From assembly GCF_012223425.1 (NCBI RefSeq), contig NZ_CP038799.1, positions 2,666,001 to 2,730,000 on the forward strand: a DNA stretch of 64,000 nt. The letters run 5' to 3'. Below the pieces are notes generated by a model. That model saw nothing but the letters and a program-made list of their open reading frames with translations. It was not told the DNA's origin and did not search any database. The position numbers were made by a program, and so were the translations under genes. Position 1 is the stretch's first letter. Every line of letters begins with the position of its first letter. The DNA comes from Mycolicibacterium frederiksbergense (GTDB lineage Bacteria; Actinomycetota; Actinomycetes; Mycobacteriales; Mycobacteriaceae). This document shows positions 61,866 through 64,000 of this stretch, piece by piece.

Positions 61866-63451
61866 AGCTGACGGTCGCCGAGGTTATTGCGCTGCCGCTC
61901 ATCCAGGCCGGCGATCCCGAAGTGCTCAGCGCGCACCGTTTCACCGAGACCATCCGGTGGGTGCATGTCAGCGACGTTCCCGACCTCTCGGCGTTGGTGC
62001 AGGGTGGGGAGCTGGTACTGACAACCGGTGCGGCGCTGCGGGATTCGCCGCGGCGGTATCTCAGCGGCATGGCCGAGGCCGGGGTGCTCGGGGTGGTCGT
62101 CGAGATCGGCGACGCAGATCTGGACCCCGGGATGGGGGTCATCGCCGCGGAGTTCGATCTGGCCTTGGTGGCGCTGCACCGGCAGGTGCGGTTCGTCGAG
62201 GTGACCGAGGCCGTGCACCGGCTGATCGTCGCCGACCAGTACGAACGGGTGGATTTCGATCGTCGGGTGCACGAGACCTTCACCGAGCTCAGCCTGAAAC
62301 GGCCATCGGCGGCCGGCGTCGTCGAGGCCGCCGCCGCAATCCTCGATGAACCCGTCGTGCTCGAGGACCTGACGCACCGGGCGTTGGCGGTCTCGCTGCG
62401 GGGACGCCCCGCGGACCTGCTGCGAGACTGGGAGCGGCGCTCGCGGCTGCGGGCGACGGCCGAAGGGTGGGCGGTGACCGCGGTGGGTCCGCGAGCCGAA
62501 CAGTGGGGCCGGCTGATCGTCCCGCAACCGTCCCCCGATCCGGACCGCACCCGGATGGTGCTGGAACGCGCCGCGGTGGCGTTGGCGCTGCAGCGGATGA
62601 TCGAACGCGACCGGACCGGGCTGCACCACCAGGCGCAGAGCGGACTGATCGACGATGTCGCGCGTGGCCGCATCGCCGACGAGCGGGAAGTGGCGGCCCG
62701 CGCCCATGCGCTCGGCCTGCGATCCGCCGCCCGCTACCTGCCGGTGGTGGTGCGGGTGAACCGCACGCCGACATCGGATCCCGTTGCCGGGCAGCGGCGT
62801 AACGTGCTCATGGTCGACACGGTGCTGCACACTGTGAACGCCTCGGGGCACACCGGGCTGTGTGCGCTCAGGCGTGACGGCGAGGTCGGCGCGGTGCTCG
62901 CGCTCGGCGTGACCAGGCCCCCCGAGGAGGCGCTGGCGGCGCTGGGCACGGCGCTGCGGACCGAGATCGCCCGGGTGGACGGCACCGCAGGTGCGGTGCT
63001 CGCCGTGGGGCCCGCGGCCGACGGCGTGATCGACGCCGTCACCGGCCTCGGTGAAGCCGCCCACATCGCCGAGGTCGCGCTGGCGATGCGCGGTGCCAGA
63101 TCCGCCGAGGACAACGGGGTTCCTTTCTATCGGGCCGCCGATGTCCGCTTGCACGGGCTGATCTCGTTGCTGCGCGACGACCCACGGGTGCAGACGTTCG
63201 CCGAGACCGAACTGCGGGCCCTGCTGGCCGGCGACCCGGCACACCTCGATCTGTTGCGCGAGTACCTGAAACTGGCGGGGAACAAGGCCGCGGTCGCCGC
63301 CCGGCTGCACATCAGCAGACCTGCGTTGTACAAGCGACTCGCCGCGGTGCGGTCCGCGCTCGGGGTGGACCTCGACGACGGCGAGTCGATGACCTCGCTG
63401 CATGTTGCGCTTATGGTCCTGGATGCGCAGGGGCGCGCGGTACTGTCCTGA
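61862..63451 (+). CDS. PucR family transcriptional regulator
   Basis: A 529-residue PucR protein. The N-terminal purine-catabolism-regulator domain covers about residues 8-120 (VHVSDVPDLSALVQGGELVL), followed by a central helical region and a C-terminal HTH domain (LKLAGNKAAVAARLHISRPALYKRLAAV) near residues 475-510. The ATG at 61862 lies within a perfect palindrome, implying autoregulation. Divergence from mmsA and the aminotransferase suggests it senses an intermediate of that pathway. Confidence 0.88.
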   Translation: MQLTVAEVIALPLIQAGDPEVLSAHRFTETIRWVHVSDVPDLSALVQGGELVLTTGAALRDSPRRYLSGMAEAGVLGVVVEIGDADLDPGMGVIAAEFDLALVALHRQVRFVEVTEAVHRLIVADQYERVDFDRRVHETFTELSLKRPSAAGVVEAAAAILDEPVVLEDLTHRALAVSLRGRPADLLRDWERRSRLRATAEGWAVTAVGPRAEQWGRLIVPQPSPDPDRTRMVLERAAVALALQRMIERDRTGLHHQAQSGLIDDVARGRIADEREVAARAHALGLRSAARYLPVVVRVNRTPTSDPVAGQRRNVLMVDTVLHTVNASGHTGLCALRRDGEVGAVLALGVTRPPEEALAALGTALRTEIARVDGTAGAVLAVGPAADGVIDAVTGLGEAAHIAEVALAMRGARSAEDNGVPFYRAADVRLHGLISLLRDDPRVQTFAETELRALLAGDPAHLDLLREYLKLAGNKAAVAARLHISRPALYKRLAAVRSALGVDLDDGESMTSLHVALMVLDAQGRAVLS

Positions 63452-63452
63452 C

Positions 63453-63662
63453 ATGGCGGGTGGGGGGACGACCGTGCTGGAGACCGTGCGCAGAGTTTTG
63501 GGCTACGAGATGGCGATCTCGGAGTGGATCGGCTTGGCGATTCTGCTTGCCGTCCCGTATCTGGTGATCGGAACGGTCTGGGCCTTCACGCATTCCGGTC
63601 CGTTCCTCGGTTCGGTGCTGGCCTGGCCCTTGCTGCTGCTCTACAGCTTCTGCGGATTATGA
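63453..63662 (+). CDS. Small two-helix membrane protein
   Basis: A 69-residue protein with a short charged N-terminus and two hydrophobic segments near residues 23-43 and 49-66. It starts 1 base after the PucR stop and overlaps the next small gene by four bases (ATGA). Its pattern AVPYLVIGTVWAFTH is mirrored by ALPYIVIGLVFTITH in the next protein. The family is unknown. Confidence 0.6.
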   Translation: MAGGGTTVLETVRRVLGYEMAISEWIGLAILLAVPYLVIGTVWAFTHSGPFLGSVLAWPLLLLYSFCGL

Positions 63663-63910
63663 GCGGGCTGCTGAGCCGCCGCGTCAAGGTCGAGGCGATG
63701 ATCGAGACCCTGATGTGGCTGGCACTGCCCTACATCGTCATCGGCCTGGTGTTCACCATCACCCATCCCGACGATGTGCGCGCGCTGGAGAAGCAGGTGC
63801 AGACCCAGCAGCCGGCCGGCGCGGATGTGGCGTCCTTCGGCGCGACCACCCTACTGTGGCCGATGATGCTGATCACCGGACCAGTAGAGGAGCACTGTCA
63901 TGTCGGATGA
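63659..63910 (+). CDS. Small membrane protein, related to the preceding one
   Basis: An 83-residue protein with a hydrophobic segment near residues 18-36 (LALPYIVIGLVFTITH) and a weaker one near 64-73. The shared PY(L/I)VIG motif with the previous small protein suggests a duplicated small-protein family or two subunits. It overlaps the following hydrolase gene by 11 bases, implying coupling. The function is unknown. Confidence 0.6.
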   Translation: MSGLLSRRVKVEAMIETLMWLALPYIVIGLVFTITHPDDVRALEKQVQTQQPAGADVASFGATTLLWPMMLITGPVEEHCHVG

Positions 63911-64000
63911 CGATCTGTCCGATTTCGAACTGACCGAGTTCACCCACGACGGGAAGACCCGCTCGGTGTACCGCAAGGGCACCGGCCCGGCGGTCATCGT
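63900..64000 (+). CDS. Dienelactone hydrolase family protein, N-terminal fragment
   Basis: Only the first 33 codons are visible. The start MSDDDLSDFELTEFTHDG is followed by KTRSVYRKGTGPAVIV, the opening of mycobacterial dienelactone-hydrolase-type alpha/beta hydrolases. The nucleophile region is beyond the window. It overlaps the small membrane gene by 11 bases. Confidence 0.72.
   Translation, partial: MSDDDLSDFELTEFTHDGKTRSVYRKGTGPAVI

Noticed and set aside
61754..63454. Upstream extension of the mmsA frame on the minus strand
   Set aside because: The extension would be antisense to the PucR gene; the ALDH family starts at ATG 61753 and the length to there is normal.
1..64000. tRNA, rRNA, CRISPR arrays, riboswitches, insertion sequences or prophage genes
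   Set aside because: No cloverleaf-like segment, regularly spaced repeat, transposase signature or phage structural gene was seen.

Overview
This is a high-GC actinobacterial chromosome segment, almost certainly from a free-living mycobacterium (Mycolicibacterium type). The pointers are an MmpS/MmpL pair followed by small DUF732-type and related secreted proteins, an FprA-type ferredoxin reductase, a LipE-like serine hydrolase, a 13E12-type DUF222/HNH protein, a mycobacterial MTHFR-like protein, paired acyl-CoA dehydrogenases, an AveC-family membrane protein and many GTG starts with 4-base ATGA/GTGA overlaps. No tRNA, rRNA, CRISPR array or insertion sequence was recognised, and no gap between genes exceeds about 300 bases.

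Layout. 1-6.6 kb: a Rieske-oxygenase catabolic cluster with the end of one Rieske alpha subunit, a small helical protein, an amidohydrolase-fold protein, a MarR regulator, a 2Fe-2S/FAD reductase, an SDR, a second Rieske alpha subunit, a second copy of the small protein and a TauD-type dioxygenase. 6.6-8.1 kb: a reverse-strand DUF222/HNH protein with a large inverted repeat upstream. 8.1-14.7 kb: TetR-ALDH-SDR on the minus strand, divergent from AveC-like, CbbQ-like ATPase and CbbO/NorD-like VWA genes. 14.8-19.1 kb: an NmrA-like protein, a hypothetical protein, a TrkA-like RCK protein divergent from an RCK-tailed cation/proton antiporter, and an exported protein. 19.1-24.6 kb: TetR, MmpS, MmpL and three small exported or membrane proteins. 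24.6-29.7 kb: a flavin monooxygenase divergent from butanediol dehydrogenase, an acetoin-type SDR and a GAF regulator. 29.7-43.6 kb: mainly housekeeping and accessory metabolism (fprA behind a candidate IdeR box, hydrolase, MTHFR-like, hrpA, FAH-fold hydrolase, thioesterase, flavoproteins, CoA-transferase, a NarL-type two-component system). 43.6-48.1 kb: a Tat-lipoprotein multicopper oxidase, two acyl-CoA dehydrogenases and an SRPBCC protein.

48.1-55.9 kb is a self-contained uptake and catabolic operon: a GAF-PucR regulator reads away from an ABC importer (binding lipoprotein, two permeases, ATPase), followed by an ACMSD-like amidohydrolase, a 2,6-dihydroxypyridine-hydroxylase-like flavin monooxygenase and a cupin. 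It looks like a pathway for an aromatic or N-heteroaromatic acid that I cannot name. 55.9-58.8 kb: two CsbD-type stress proteins behind a strong bidirectional terminator, LipE-like hydrolase, nitrobindin and a hotdog thioesterase. 58.8-63.5 kb: a class III aminotransferase and methylmalonate-semialdehyde dehydrogenase divergent from a PucR regulator whose start codon lies inside a perfect 21-bp palindrome. The window ends with two tiny membrane proteins and the start of a dienelactone-hydrolase-family gene.

The most unusual points are the Rieske protein whose second cluster histidine is a cysteine, the duplicated Rieske/small-protein pairing, the amidohydrolase that has lost its HxH motif, the AveC/CbbQ/CbbO module, and the uncharacterised 48-56 kb catabolic operon.
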